From an uncultured Acidiphilium sp. (GTDB lineage Bacteria > Bacillota > Clostridia > Christensenellales > Borkfalkiaceae): 27,414 nucleotides of DNA. This document shows, in pieces, positions 7,045 to 14,154 of this stretch. The notes under the pieces were generated by a model. The model was not told where the DNA came from. It worked only from the letters and a program-made list of their open reading frames with translations, and made no database searches. The stretch is from assembly GCA_902495325.1 (NCBI GenBank), contig CABUWK010000030.1, forward strand, positions 1-27,414, read 5' to 3'. Position numbers and translations under genes: made by a program. Position 1 is the first letter of the stretch. Every line of letters begins with the position of its first letter.

Positions 7045-8262
7045 TTACTTGTTGATGACCGCGATCTTAAGTCCCTGCATCGAAAGGTTCGTCTTAAGCG
7101 CTTCGTTGATCTCCTCGAGGGGGAATCTGTGCGTGATAAGCTCTTTGATGGGAAGACCGATCGCCTGCGCGCGTTTGAGGAAATCGAACGTCGTGCCGTA
7201 ATCTCTGAGGGTGTAAACCCAGCTTCCGACAAGGGTGATCTCTTTCGCGCAAAGGTCGAAGTGAGGATTGATCGTAGCGTCGCCGCCGTTGATGAAGAAT
7301 CCGAGTTCGCAGAGACCGCCACCCTTTCTGATCATCTTGTAGATGTTTGCGTGAGCGACCGGGTTACCCGTGCACTGGAATGCAAAGTCCGCATAGTGAC
7401 CGCCGAATGCGGAGTTGACCGCTTCGCCGAGCGCTTCCGCGCCCTTGTAGTTTCTGAAATCGACCGTGTAGCTTGCGCCCATGCGTTTCGCAAAGTCGAG
7501 TCTCTTTTCGTTTCCGTCGACCGCGCAGATGTTTTCGATACCCATCGTTCTTAAAACCGCGATGCAGATAAGACCGATCGGTCCGCAACCCTGCACGACG
7601 ACTCTGGAGTTGAATCTCAGAATTCCGGTCGTCTTCGCTCTTTCCACGGCGTGAACGAGAACCGCGCAGGGTTCGATCAGCACTCTGGAATCGAGGTCGA
7701 GGTCGCTTACGTTGAACACGGTGGATCCGCCTTTGATCACGATGTAATCGGCAAACCAACCGGTGAATTTATTGGTACTCTTCGGGCTGTCCGGGATCAG
7801 ACCGTACACGTCGGCAGGACCGACGTTCTGTTTGTTCAGATCGTACATGGTGATTTCCGGATCGTCGCGGAAGATCATGCAGGTAACGACTTTATCGCCG
7901 AGGTGAAGAGCTTTTCCCGCGCTGTCTTTCAGCACGTTTTTGCCCATCTTGACGATTTCGCCCGTTCCTTCGTGACCGAGAACAACGGGAATATAGTTGA
8001 ACGGATCGTTCTTGAATTCGTGAGCGTCCGTACCGCAGACGCCGCATCCTTCGACTTTCACGAGGATATCGTCGTCTCCGATCTCGGGAAGCGTATATTC
8101 CTGAAGTTCGAATCTGCCTTTTTCGACAAGCATAGCCACTCTCGCCTTCTGCGGAATCGCGGAAGAGCTCGTTTTCTGAGCCGCGGGAGCGGAAGAGGTT
8201 TTACCTCCCTGCATGTCCTGTAAAATTTTCTTTACGATTTCTTCGATATTATTGGAATCCAT
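7045..8262 (-). CDS. Zinc-dependent alcohol dehydrogenase with N-terminal encapsulation peptide
   Basis: 405 aa medium-chain dehydrogenase. Residues ~3-18 (NNIEEIVKKILQDMQG) form an amphipathic helix followed by a Ser/Ala/Pro-rich linker to ~38, the pattern of BMC cargo-targeting peptides. Catalytic zinc ligands are visible as C76 in GCGVCGTD, H97-E98 in LGHEGTG, and the E197-P-C199 segment. The nucleotide-binding motif is G225-x-G227-x2-G230. The four-Cys structural zinc lobe of classical ADH is missing from the region after residue 120. The likely role is NADH-dependent reduction of lactaldehyde to 1,2-propanediol, regenerating NAD+ in the lumen, or propanal reduction if a dehydratase exists elsewhere. 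Sorbitol/threonine-dehydrogenase-like enzymes share the fold, so the substrate is inferred. Confidence 0.9.
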   Translation of the reverse strand: MDSNNIEEIVKKILQDMQGGKTSSAPAAQKTSSSAIPQKARVAMLVEKGRFELQEYTLPEIGDDDILVKVEGCGVCGTDAHEFKNDPFNYIPVVLGHEGTGEIVKMGKNVLKDSAGKALHLGDKVVTCMIFRDDPEITMYDLNKQNVGPADVYGLIPDSPKSTNKFTGWFADYIVIKGGSTVFNVSDLDLDSRVLIEPCAVLVHAVERAKTTGILRFNSRVVVQGCGPIGLICIAVLRTMGIENICAVDGNEKRLDFAKRMGASYTVDFRNYKGAEALGEAVNSAFGGHYADFAFQCTGNPVAHANIYKMIRKGGGLCELGFFINGGDATINPHFDLCAKEITLVGSWVYTLRDYGTTFDFLKRAQAIGLPIKELITHRFPLEEINEALKTNLSMQGLKIAVINK

Positions 8263-8275
8263 ATTGTCTCCTTTA

Positions 8276-9661
8276 TTATCTGATGCACAGATTCTCCACC
8301 ATGACGCATCTTCTCGACTTGGTGAAAGAATGAGCGGCGGTCAACCCCTCGCCCGTGCGGCTTGCGATCGTAAACGTGCAGTAGCCTTCTCCGCCGAAAC
8401 CGAGCGCCGCGTAGGACGGACCGTTTTTAACGAGAATAGCCGTATCGATCGCTTTTGCATATTTTGTGATATGATCGATATTCTTCGAATGAATGTGAGC
8501 GGAGTGTCTGTTGCCGTGTTCGAGCCAGACCGCTTTTTCGACCGCATCGTCGAAATCCTTCGCGCGGACGACGCCGAGAATGGGCATCATCAGCTCGGTC
8601 GCGATGAGCGGGTGCTCCTTTTCGCCTTCGAAGGTGATGCATCTGATATTTTCGGGAACGTCGATACCGATCATGGCAAGAAGAGCTTTCGCGCTTCTGC
8701 CGACGCATTTTCTGTTGAGCCCCTTCGGGGTAAGAACGAGAGCGGTCAGCTTATCCTGCACTTCCTTGGAAGCGAGATAGCATCCCTGTTCCTCGATCAT
8801 ATAGCTCATCAGTTCGTCCGCGATCGAATCGACCGCAACGATCTCTTTTTCCGCAATGCACGGAAGGTTGTTATCGAACGTGCACCCGTTGACGATATCT
8901 TCCGCCGCTTTTCTGATATCGGCGGTCTCGTCCACCAGAGCGGGAGGATTGCCCGCGCCCGCGCCGATGCCTCTCTTACCCGAAGAGAGAACGGCGGTCA
9001 CGACGCCGGGGCCGCCCGTTGCGGCGATGAGCTGAATGTCTTTATGGTGCATCATGATATTGCTCGTTTCGAGCGTGGGATGATTGAGCGAGCACGCGAT
9101 ATTCGCGGGACCGCCCGCTTCCACGCACGCTTCGTTTACCATATTGACGGCGAAATTAGACGTTTTGATGGCTGCCGGATGGGGATTGAAAACAACCGTA
9201 TTGCCGGCTGCAAACATACCGATCGTATTGCAGATGATCGTTTCGCTCGGGTTCGTACAGGGAGTGATCGCGCCGATCACGCCGAACGGTCCCATTTCGA
9301 TCAGGGTCAACCCCTTATCTCCGGACCAGGCTTCGGTTTTGATATCCTCCGTACCGGGAGTCATTTCGGCAACGAGCTTATGCTTGAGGATCTTATGTCC
9401 TACATTGCCCATTCCCGTTTCTTCCACACCCATGCGAGCGAGAATTTCCGCGTTTTCGATCGTCTTTTTTCTGATATTGGCGATTACTTTCTCTCTTGCG
9501 TCCAGCGGCATGTTGCGAACGACCTGCTGCGCTTTTTTAGCGGCGGCGATCGCATCGTTCATATCGTCGAAGATGCCGAGTTTTGCCTCGGGCTTTTCAA
9601 GTTGCATCTTCGCAACGACCTGCTGTACGAGAGCGGAAATTTCGGATTCGTTGAGTTGCAT
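8276..9661 (-). CDS. pduP: CoA-acylating aldehyde dehydrogenase, PduP type
   Basis: 461 aa, the size of PduP/EutE enzymes. Residues 3-20 (LNESEISALVQQVVAKMQ) are an encapsulation-peptide-like amphipathic helix, then a linker. The cofactor and active-site regions include GPFGVIGAITPCTNP, TGGPGVV and GAGAGNPP. The catalytic cysteine is C268 in FDNNLPCIAEKE. It oxidises an aldehyde to acyl-CoA with NAD+. With the aldolase just upstream, the substrate is most likely L-lactaldehyde, or propionaldehyde if a diol dehydratase is encoded elsewhere. It lies 17 bp downstream of the aldolase and 13 bp upstream of the alcohol dehydrogenase. Confidence 0.94.
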   Translation of the reverse strand: MQLNESEISALVQQVVAKMQLEKPEAKLGIFDDMNDAIAAAKKAQQVVRNMPLDAREKVIANIRKKTIENAEILARMGVEETGMGNVGHKILKHKLVAEMTPGTEDIKTEAWSGDKGLTLIEMGPFGVIGAITPCTNPSETIICNTIGMFAAGNTVVFNPHPAAIKTSNFAVNMVNEACVEAGGPANIACSLNHPTLETSNIMMHHKDIQLIAATGGPGVVTAVLSSGKRGIGAGAGNPPALVDETADIRKAAEDIVNGCTFDNNLPCIAEKEIVAVDSIADELMSYMIEEQGCYLASKEVQDKLTALVLTPKGLNRKCVGRSAKALLAMIGIDVPENIRCITFEGEKEHPLIATELMMPILGVVRAKDFDDAVEKAVWLEHGNRHSAHIHSKNIDHITKYAKAIDTAILVKNGPSYAALGFGGEGYCTFTIASRTGEGLTAAHSFTKSRRCVMVENLCIR

Positions 9662-9678
9662 TTCAAGTCTCCCTTGAA

Positions 9679-10509
9679 TTATTTATTGAGGTTGAGCTGC
9701 TCCATCACTCTCTTGGTGATTTCGGCGACCATATCGGTGTCGGTCGATTCTTTCTTACCGGCATTCATGATATTGTCGAGTTCGGTGCAGTTTCCGCCGC
9801 AATTGTGGCAGCTGCATTTGCCTTCCTTGTTGTTCAGGCAGATGTTAGCGGGGTGTTTGCCCTTCAGACCGAACTGACGACGGATCTGATACAATCTCTG
9901 AACCTGTTCTTCGGAAAGTTCCTTCGGTCCGCCGAGAAGTCTCGAGTTGAACAGAAGTTTCGCATAGAATTCGACGGATTCCATCTTGTGGTATGCGTTG
10001 ATAAGGCTGTCCGAATAGGTAAGAGCCCCGTGGTTCGCAAGGAGTACGGCATCAAAATACTGAAGGTATTTGGAAACCGCGTCGGGAATTTCTTCCGTCG
10101 AAGGCGTGCCGTATTCCGCAATGGGAACGCAACCTAAAGCGATGACTGCTTCCGGCATGATGGGCTGAGTAAGAGGAATGCCCGCAATGGCGAAAGACGT
10201 AGCATAAATAGGATGCGCATGGACGACCGATTTCACGTCGGGTCTTTCTTTGTAAACTCTCATGTGCATTTTGATCTCGGAAGAAGGCTTAAATCCTTCG
10301 TTTGCCTGGATCACTTTGCCGTTTTCATCGACTTTGCAGATGAATTCGGGAGTCATGAAACCCTTCGAAACGCCCGTTGGGGTGCAAAGAAATTCATGAT
10401 CGTTGAGTTTTACGGAAATATTACCGTCGTTTGCGGCAACCATGCCCTGATTATAGATACGTTTGCCGATGTCACAAATTTGTTTTTTGATTTCAAATTC
10501 GTTAACCAT
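9679..10509 (-). CDS. fucA: Class II aldolase (fuculose/rhamnulose 1-phosphate type) with BMC-targeting tail
   Basis: 276 aa. The aldolase core (~1-215) shows the catalytic Glu in SSE79, zinc ligands H97 and H99 in HAHP, and H160 in LANHGAL. FucA/AraD family members cleave ketose 1-phosphates to DHAP and L-lactaldehyde. Beyond the core is a Cys-rich segment, C232-x-C234-x2-C237-x3-C241, and then a terminal amphipathic helix (residues ~258-274, TDMVAEITKRVMEQLNL) of encapsulation-peptide type. The Cys block could bind a metal ion or cluster, or form disulfides; its role is unknown. A rhamnulose-1-phosphate specificity is equally possible. It is the first enzyme gene of the operon. Confidence 0.9.
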   Translation of the reverse strand: MVNEFEIKKQICDIGKRIYNQGMVAANDGNISVKLNDHEFLCTPTGVSKGFMTPEFICKVDENGKVIQANEGFKPSSEIKMHMRVYKERPDVKSVVHAHPIYATSFAIAGIPLTQPIMPEAVIALGCVPIAEYGTPSTEEIPDAVSKYLQYFDAVLLANHGALTYSDSLINAYHKMESVEFYAKLLFNSRLLGGPKELSEEQVQRLYQIRRQFGLKGKHPANICLNNKEGKCSCHNCGGNCTELDNIMNAGKKESTDTDMVAEITKRVMEQLNLNK

Positions 10510-10531
10510 TCTATGTCTCCTTGTTTTTTAT

Positions 10532-11143
10532 TCAGATTTTATCATCGGTCGCCGCAGGCGACGGACTCACTTGTGTTTCTGCCGCGGTTTTATTGCCCCG
10601 CGAGGGAAGATCGGATCTCTTCTTTCTTCCTCTTTTCTTCTTCTCCGCGCCGACCGCGGATTTCTTTTCCGGCGAAGAGGTATTCCCTTTTACGCCGTCC
10701 TGCTTTTCCCCTTCGTTCCAGCCGAGATAGTCGATCAGCTTGTCCAACCCCTCTCTCGTAACGGAATCGACGAAAAAAACCTTTTCGCACCCCGCGATCC
10801 GGAGCCACTCCGCGGCGAGTTCTCTGTCGCCGTTCGGGTCGTTGATCTGCGTTACGATGCCGATCACTTCCCTTGTGGACTGAGCCGTGGAACAGGGCGA
10901 GTAAAGAGAAAACGGTTCGTTCGCGGCAAGAATATATCCCACGATATCCACTTCGTACGAATAAAGAGCAAGAACGAAACCGAACTGTTTGTCCTCGATA
11001 TATTCGCCCGGCGGATCGATGATATATTTGCTGTAGTTTACGTACTGCGTTTTATGATATTCGATATCTTCGCCGTACAGAGCTTGCGTAAGCGTGGTTT
11101 TTCCCGCGCCGCTGCGCCCCATGAACATGATGCGTTTTTTCAT
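10532..11143 (-). CDS. PduV/EutP-type small GTPase with basic C-terminal tail
   Basis: 203 aa. The P-loop G9-RSGAGKTT17 lies at the very N-terminus, followed by DPPGEYIE (a DxxG-like switch) and VTQINDP in the place of the NKxD specificity region, matching the EutP/PduV family (about 150 aa). Residues ~143-203 form an extra low-complexity tail rich in Lys/Arg (KKKRGRKKR) and Ser/Pro/Ala, which looks disordered and could bind nucleic acid or membrane. PduV has been linked to compartment movement or positioning in other systems, so with the ParA/ParB-like pair the operon has two potential positioning factors (inference). Confidence 0.88.
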   Translation of the reverse strand: MKKRIMFMGRSGAGKTTLTQALYGEDIEYHKTQYVNYSKYIIDPPGEYIEDKQFGFVLALYSYEVDIVGYILAANEPFSLYSPCSTAQSTREVIGIVTQINDPNGDRELAAEWLRIAGCEKVFFVDSVTREGLDKLIDYLGWNEGEKQDGVKGNTSSPEKKSAVGAEKKKRGRKKRSDLPSRGNKTAAETQVSPSPAATDDKI

Positions 11144-11162
11144 CTTTCAAACAAACGGAATA

Positions 11163-11537
11163 TCAGGTTTTCGTCAACGGGCAAACGGTGAATTTAAGCG
11201 TTTCCTCGGCATAGCGCAGAACCGCCTCTACCGAAGTGGAAACTTCCGATACCGTACCGAGAAGAATGAGCGTTCCGCAGAAACGATCGACAAAACCGAT
11301 CTCCACCCCGCTTGCTTTCAGCGCGATATCCGCCGTGACGATCGCCGACTCCGCCGGCGTCATACAGACGATTCCGATCGCGCTCTTGGAATAATCCACC
11401 GAAGGATTCAGCCCGAGCTTGCGGTAGAGGATCGGATCCGGATTGGCTATCACGTGCGCGAGCGTTATCTGTTTACCGGGAACAAGTTCCTGAACGATAC
11501 GCATTTTTTCTTTTCCGTTCAAATCCGTCAGATCCAT
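11163..11537 (-). CDS. PduU/EutS-type circularly permuted BMC shell protein
   Basis: 124 aa from the ATG at 11537, which follows AAAGGG by 8 nt. A longer open frame to 11717 is rejected because it runs through the operon promoter. The sequence IVQELVPGKQITLAHVIANP, then SAIGIVCMTPAESAIVTADIALKASGVEIGF and a TLKFTVCPLTKT end, is the EutS/PduU layout, in which the N-terminal strands form a small beta-barrel over the pore. It is the promoter-proximal gene. Its 5' UTR is about 84 nt if the predicted promoter is used. Confidence 0.94.
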   Translation of the reverse strand: MDLTDLNGKEKMRIVQELVPGKQITLAHVIANPDPILYRKLGLNPSVDYSKSAIGIVCMTPAESAIVTADIALKASGVEIGFVDRFCGTLILLGTVSEVSTSVEAVLRYAEETLKFTVCPLTKT

Positions 11538-11627
11538 ACTGTTTACCCTTTGCGGAAAGAAGAAAGATTCCGCCTTACAAACACACGGGAAAAGCCGAAA
11601 ATCAACCTCCCGCAGTTTTACGGTTCT

Positions 11628-11656
11628 ATTATAATACATCTTATCGCGAATGTCAA
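11628..11656 (-). promoter_or_regulatory. Sigma-70 promoter of the BMC operon
   Basis: Minus-strand TTGACA (11656-11651), a 17-bp spacer and TATAAT (11633-11628), both hexamers exact consensus. The predicted transcription start is near 11621, about 84 nt before the shell-gene ATG. The -35 box adjoins the AAC/GTT-rich repeats at 11657-11756, so an otherwise very strong promoter is likely held by a repressor. Confidence 0.9.
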
Positions 11657-11756
11657 CACAAAACAACAAAATTTTTTGATTTTTTTTGTTTAATGTGTTG
11701 TTTCTTGTTGTTTTCACAAAAGAATTTCAAAATAACATGTTAATTTTGTTGTTTTT
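11657..11756. promoter_or_regulatory. Candidate DeoR operator array (TTGTTGTTTT repeats)
   Basis: Between the two divergent promoters are three TTGTTGTTTT-type copies, 11662-11671 (inverted), 11705-11714 and 11746-11755, plus the related TGTGTTGTTTC at 11694-11704. On the minus strand two copies read AAACAACAAG-AAACAACACA with an exact 10-bp period. DeoR-family repressors typically bind such short A/T-rich repeats spaced by about one helical turn. The deoR gene of this locus is the obvious candidate, but the assignment is inference. Confidence 0.6.
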
Positions 11757-11777
11757 CGCAGAAAAAAAGTATATAAT
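11749..11777 (+). promoter_or_regulatory. Promoter of the PHP hydrolase gene (leaderless)
   Basis: TTGTTT (11749-11754), a 17-bp spacer and TATAAT (11772-11777). Transcription should begin about 7 nt after the -10 box, at or next to the ATG at 11784. No Shine-Dalgarno sequence precedes that ATG. The -35 box overlaps a TTGTTGTTTT repeat, so the same repressor may co-control this gene. Confidence 0.7.
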
Positions 11778-11783
11778 TGGATT

Positions 11784-12515
11784 ATGAAGGTTTTTGCGGA
11801 CTTACATACCCACTCGGTCGCGAGCGGGCACCATACCACGGATACGGTTACCGACCTTTGCAAGGGTGCGGCGGAAAGGGGTTTTTCCTACCTCGGGATC
11901 ACCGAACATGCCCCTGCCATGATCGGCGCGGCAAAGGAAAGCTATTTTCGTAATATCCGCTTTGCCTCCTCCCGCAAGTGCGGCGTGGAGATCCTTTACG
12001 GCGCGGAGCTGAACGTTCTGAACGAAAAAGGCGCCGTTGACCTTCCGTCCGACGTTCTGAGCGGGCTTGTATATGCGATCGCAAGCCTTCACGAAGACGT
12101 TATCCGCCCCGCCGGCGAAGCCGCCGATACGAAAGCCCTTGTGTGCGCGATGCAAAATCCTTACGTCGCGATCGTCGGTCACCCCGATAACCCGACCTTT
12201 TCGATCAATTTCGAAGCTCTGACGGACGCGGCAAAAGAAACCTTCACCGCCCTCGAACTCAATTCCGTTTCTCTTTCGGCAGGCGGTTACCGCAAACCGA
12301 ACGTCGAGGGGCTCGTAAAAATGCTTCTGTTATGCAAACGGAAAGGAGTTTACGTAAGTCTCGGAAGCGATAGTCACGGCAAAGAGCGCATCGGCGATTT
12401 CGAAAATGCCTTCAAGGTTCTTTCTGCCGTATCTTTCCCGGACGAGCTTATTATCAATAAAAGCAAGGAAAGTTTTTTCGCTTTTCTCGAAAAAAGCAGA
12501 AACAAAAACAAATAA
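11784..12515 (+). CDS. PHP-domain metal-dependent hydrolase (YcdX-like)
   Basis: 243 aa. The PHP fold starts immediately, with ADLHTHS (metal ligands H8, H10) at residues 5-11, followed by GITEHAP, YGAELNV, IASLHED, VGHPDNP and SLGSDSHG, the ordered His/Asp/Glu motifs of the trinuclear-metal PHP phosphoesterases. Because the first motif is at residue 8, the start at 11784 is firm even though no ribosome binding site exists. YcdX-type enzymes hydrolyse phosphate esters; the substrate here is unknown. It is divergent from the BMC operon, shares its regulatory region, and ends at a strong terminator. Confidence 0.88.
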   Translation: MKVFADLHTHSVASGHHTTDTVTDLCKGAAERGFSYLGITEHAPAMIGAAKESYFRNIRFASSRKCGVEILYGAELNVLNEKGAVDLPSDVLSGLVYAIASLHEDVIRPAGEAADTKALVCAMQNPYVAIVGHPDNPTFSINFEALTDAAKETFTALELNSVSLSAGGYRKPNVEGLVKMLLLCKRKGVYVSLGSDSHGKERIGDFENAFKVLSAVSFPDELIINKSKESFFAFLEKSRNKNK

Positions 12516-12519
12516 TCGC

Positions 12520-12551
12520 ATAACTGTTGCTATTGCAACAGTTATTTTTTT
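12520..12551 (+). terminator. Rho-independent terminator after the PHP gene
   Basis: Perfect 11-bp stem ATAACTGTTGC (12520-12530), TATT loop, GCAACAGTTAT (12535-12545), then a run of seven Ts. It sits 5 nt after the PHP stop codon and isolates it from the flavodiiron gene. Confidence 0.95.
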
Positions 12552-12559
12552 ATTTCATG

Positions 12560-12568
12560 TGCTATACT
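12560..12568 (+). promoter_or_regulatory. Extended -10 promoter of the flavodiiron gene
   Basis: TGCTATACT is an extended -10 element (TG-N-TATACT) just downstream of the terminator T-run. No good -35 hexamer is visible at 17 bp. The predicted start is near 12575, giving a 5' UTR of about 57 nt. Confidence 0.55.
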
Positions 12569-12631
12569 GATAGCATAACATTGCGGTCGGCAATATCCTT
12601 CCGCACCTTCAAGGAGGCAATTATATATATT

Positions 12632-13837
12632 ATGTATAACGTTAGAAAAATCGAAGACGATATCTGGTTTCTCGGCGTAAACGACAGACGTATCGAACGT
12701 TTCGAAAACCTCTATCCCGTACCGGACGGCGTGTCGTATAACTCCTATTTCATCTCGGACGAAAAAACGTGCCTTCTCGACACCGTCGATTCCTCGGCGG
12801 AAAAACAGCTGAAAGAAAACCTCGCTTTTCTTCTCGGCGGAAGAAAGCTCGATTATATCGTAATAAATCACATGGAACCCGACCACAGCGCATGCCTTTC
12901 CGAGATTGTGAAAGACTACCCGGAAGCAACCGTCGTTCTGAATACGAAAGCGGTGATCATGGCGGAAAACTACGGATGCGTATTAAAAAACGTACTGCCC
13001 GTGAAAGAAGGCGACACGCTTTCCCTCGGCAAACACGAACTCACCTTTGTGGCGGCGCCCATGGTGCACTGGCCCGAAGTTCTGATGACATACGACCGCA
13101 CGAGTAAAATTCTTTTCTCCGCAGACGCTTTCGGCTCCTTCGGCTCCCTGCACGGACACGTATTTGCGGACGAGATCGATTACAAATCCGCATATACAGA
13201 CGAAATGAGAAGATATTACACCAATATCGTCGGGAAATACGGCACGCAGGTTTCCGCCGTACTGAAAAAAGCGGCTACGCTCGAGATCTCGACGATCTGC
13301 CCCCTTCACGGTTTCGTCTGGAGAAAAGATCTTGCCTATCCTCTCGGTCTTTATACCCTTTGGGCAAATTACAAACCGGAAAAGAAAGGCGTTCTCGTTT
13401 GCTATTCTTCCATATACGGAAACACCGAAAACGCCGCGGACGTATTTGCCGCGAAACTCTGCGACGGCGGCATAAAAAACCTTGCCGTATACGACGTCTC
13501 CAAAACAGACGCCTCTTACCTTGTTGCGGAAGCCTTCCGTTACAGCCACATCGCCTTTTTCGCCAGCACCTACAACGCGGGGCTTTTTCCGAAGACGGAA
13601 TATCTGGTGAACGAACTGATCTCCCACAACCTGAAAAACAGAACGTTTGCCTTTGCGGAAAGCGGAAGCTGGGCGCCGGTGACGGCAAATAAACTCAAAG
13701 AAAAACTCTCTGCACTCGGCGGCGCGAAATTCCTGGAAGTACAGACAAAAATCAACTGCGCCCTGAACGGCGATTCTCTGCTCGCCCTCGAAAACACGGC
13801 GAATGCGGTCATCGCCGATCTTAAAGCAGAAAACTGA
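12632..13837 (+). CDS. Flavodiiron protein (FprA-like O2/NO reductase)
   Basis: 401 aa. The start ATG at 12632 matches the family N-terminus (MYNVRKIEDDIWFLG); AAGGAGG lies 14 nt upstream, a longer spacing than usual. The metallo-beta-lactamase-like domain (~1-245) has the diiron ligands in HMEPDH, PMVHWPEV, FSADAFGSFG and CPLHGFVWR. The flavodoxin domain (~253-401) starts VLVCYSSIYGNTENAA, the FMN phosphate loop. These soluble enzymes of strict anaerobes reduce O2 to water and/or NO to N2O using rubredoxin or F420. There is no fused rubredoxin. It appears monocistronic and supports an anaerobic host. Confidence 0.95.
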   Translation: MYNVRKIEDDIWFLGVNDRRIERFENLYPVPDGVSYNSYFISDEKTCLLDTVDSSAEKQLKENLAFLLGGRKLDYIVINHMEPDHSACLSEIVKDYPEATVVLNTKAVIMAENYGCVLKNVLPVKEGDTLSLGKHELTFVAAPMVHWPEVLMTYDRTSKILFSADAFGSFGSLHGHVFADEIDYKSAYTDEMRRYYTNIVGKYGTQVSAVLKKAATLEISTICPLHGFVWRKDLAYPLGLYTLWANYKPEKKGVLVCYSSIYGNTENAADVFAAKLCDGGIKNLAVYDVSKTDASYLVAEAFRYSHIAFFASTYNAGLFPKTEYLVNELISHNLKNRTFAFAESGSWAPVTANKLKEKLSALGGAKFLEVQTKINCALNGDSLLALENTANAVIADLKAEN

Positions 13838-13888
13838 TCGGGAAAAATCGATTTCATTCCGATTTCACCTTGAAAATTTTCAAAAATA

Positions 13889-13917
13889 TTGACATTCCGT
13901 CGCTCTTATGATACAAT
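13889..13917 (+). promoter_or_regulatory. Promoter upstream of the flotillin leader
   Basis: TTGACA (13889-13894), a 17-bp spacer and TACAAT (13912-13917). The predicted start is near 13924, 231 nt before the flotillin ATG and only ~35 nt before a strong terminator. Confidence 0.85.
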
Positions 13918-13923
13918 AATATC

Positions 13924-13993
13924 GGCGTGAAGAAAGTCTTTTTGCCCCGAAATCACCAAGAACTTTTGACTTTGCGTCGAAAGTTCTTTTTTT
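13924..13993 (+). ncRNA. Short leader or small RNA ending in a terminator
   Basis: From the predicted start, the RNA ends ~70 nt later at a 13-bp stem, AAGAACTTTTGAC (13958-13970) with GTCGAAAGTTCTT (13976-13988; one G-T pair), followed by a T-run to 13993. AAAGTC at 13933-13938 could pair with GACTTT at 13968-13973 and open the terminator, as in an attenuator. It is either a free small RNA or a transcription-attenuated leader of the flotillin-GNAT operon. I recognise no known riboswitch class. Confidence 0.5.
13958..13993 (+). terminator. Terminator within the flotillin leader
   Basis: Thirteen-pair stem with a TTTGC loop and seven Ts. It lies downstream of a near-consensus promoter and upstream of the flotillin gene, so it ends either the flavodiiron transcript or the short leader RNA. 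The remaining 13994-14154 contains a further CCGGAAAA/TTTTCCGG hairpin (14062-14083) but no gene. Confidence 0.8.
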
Positions 13994-14154
13994 AACTCGG
14001 CACGGGCTTTTTCATGTACTATAACAACGGGCTTACCGTTCCCCGCCGCAGAAAGCAGAAACCGGAAAACAGCGTTTTTCCGGGAAACCGGTGACGGCGA
14101 ATGCCGTACCGGAACGGCGGTCAACCGGAACAAAACGCCCGACAGGAGAAAAAG

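Noticed and set aside
8213..9877. 554-codon plus-strand open frame
   Set aside because: It lies antisense to the aldehyde dehydrogenase and aldolase, both with clear catalytic motifs; its Arg/Asp/Phe-rich composition is typical of an antisense shadow.
11538..11717. N-terminal extension of the PduU/EutS-type protein to 11717
   Set aside because: The extra frame includes the -35 and -10 boxes and a Phe/Asn/Lys-rich translation; the family start with its own ribosome site is at 11537.
13924..14154. Known riboswitch upstream of the flotillin gene
   Set aside because: No conserved core of common classes (SAM, TPP, cobalamin, fluoride, PreQ1) was recognisable in the leader.
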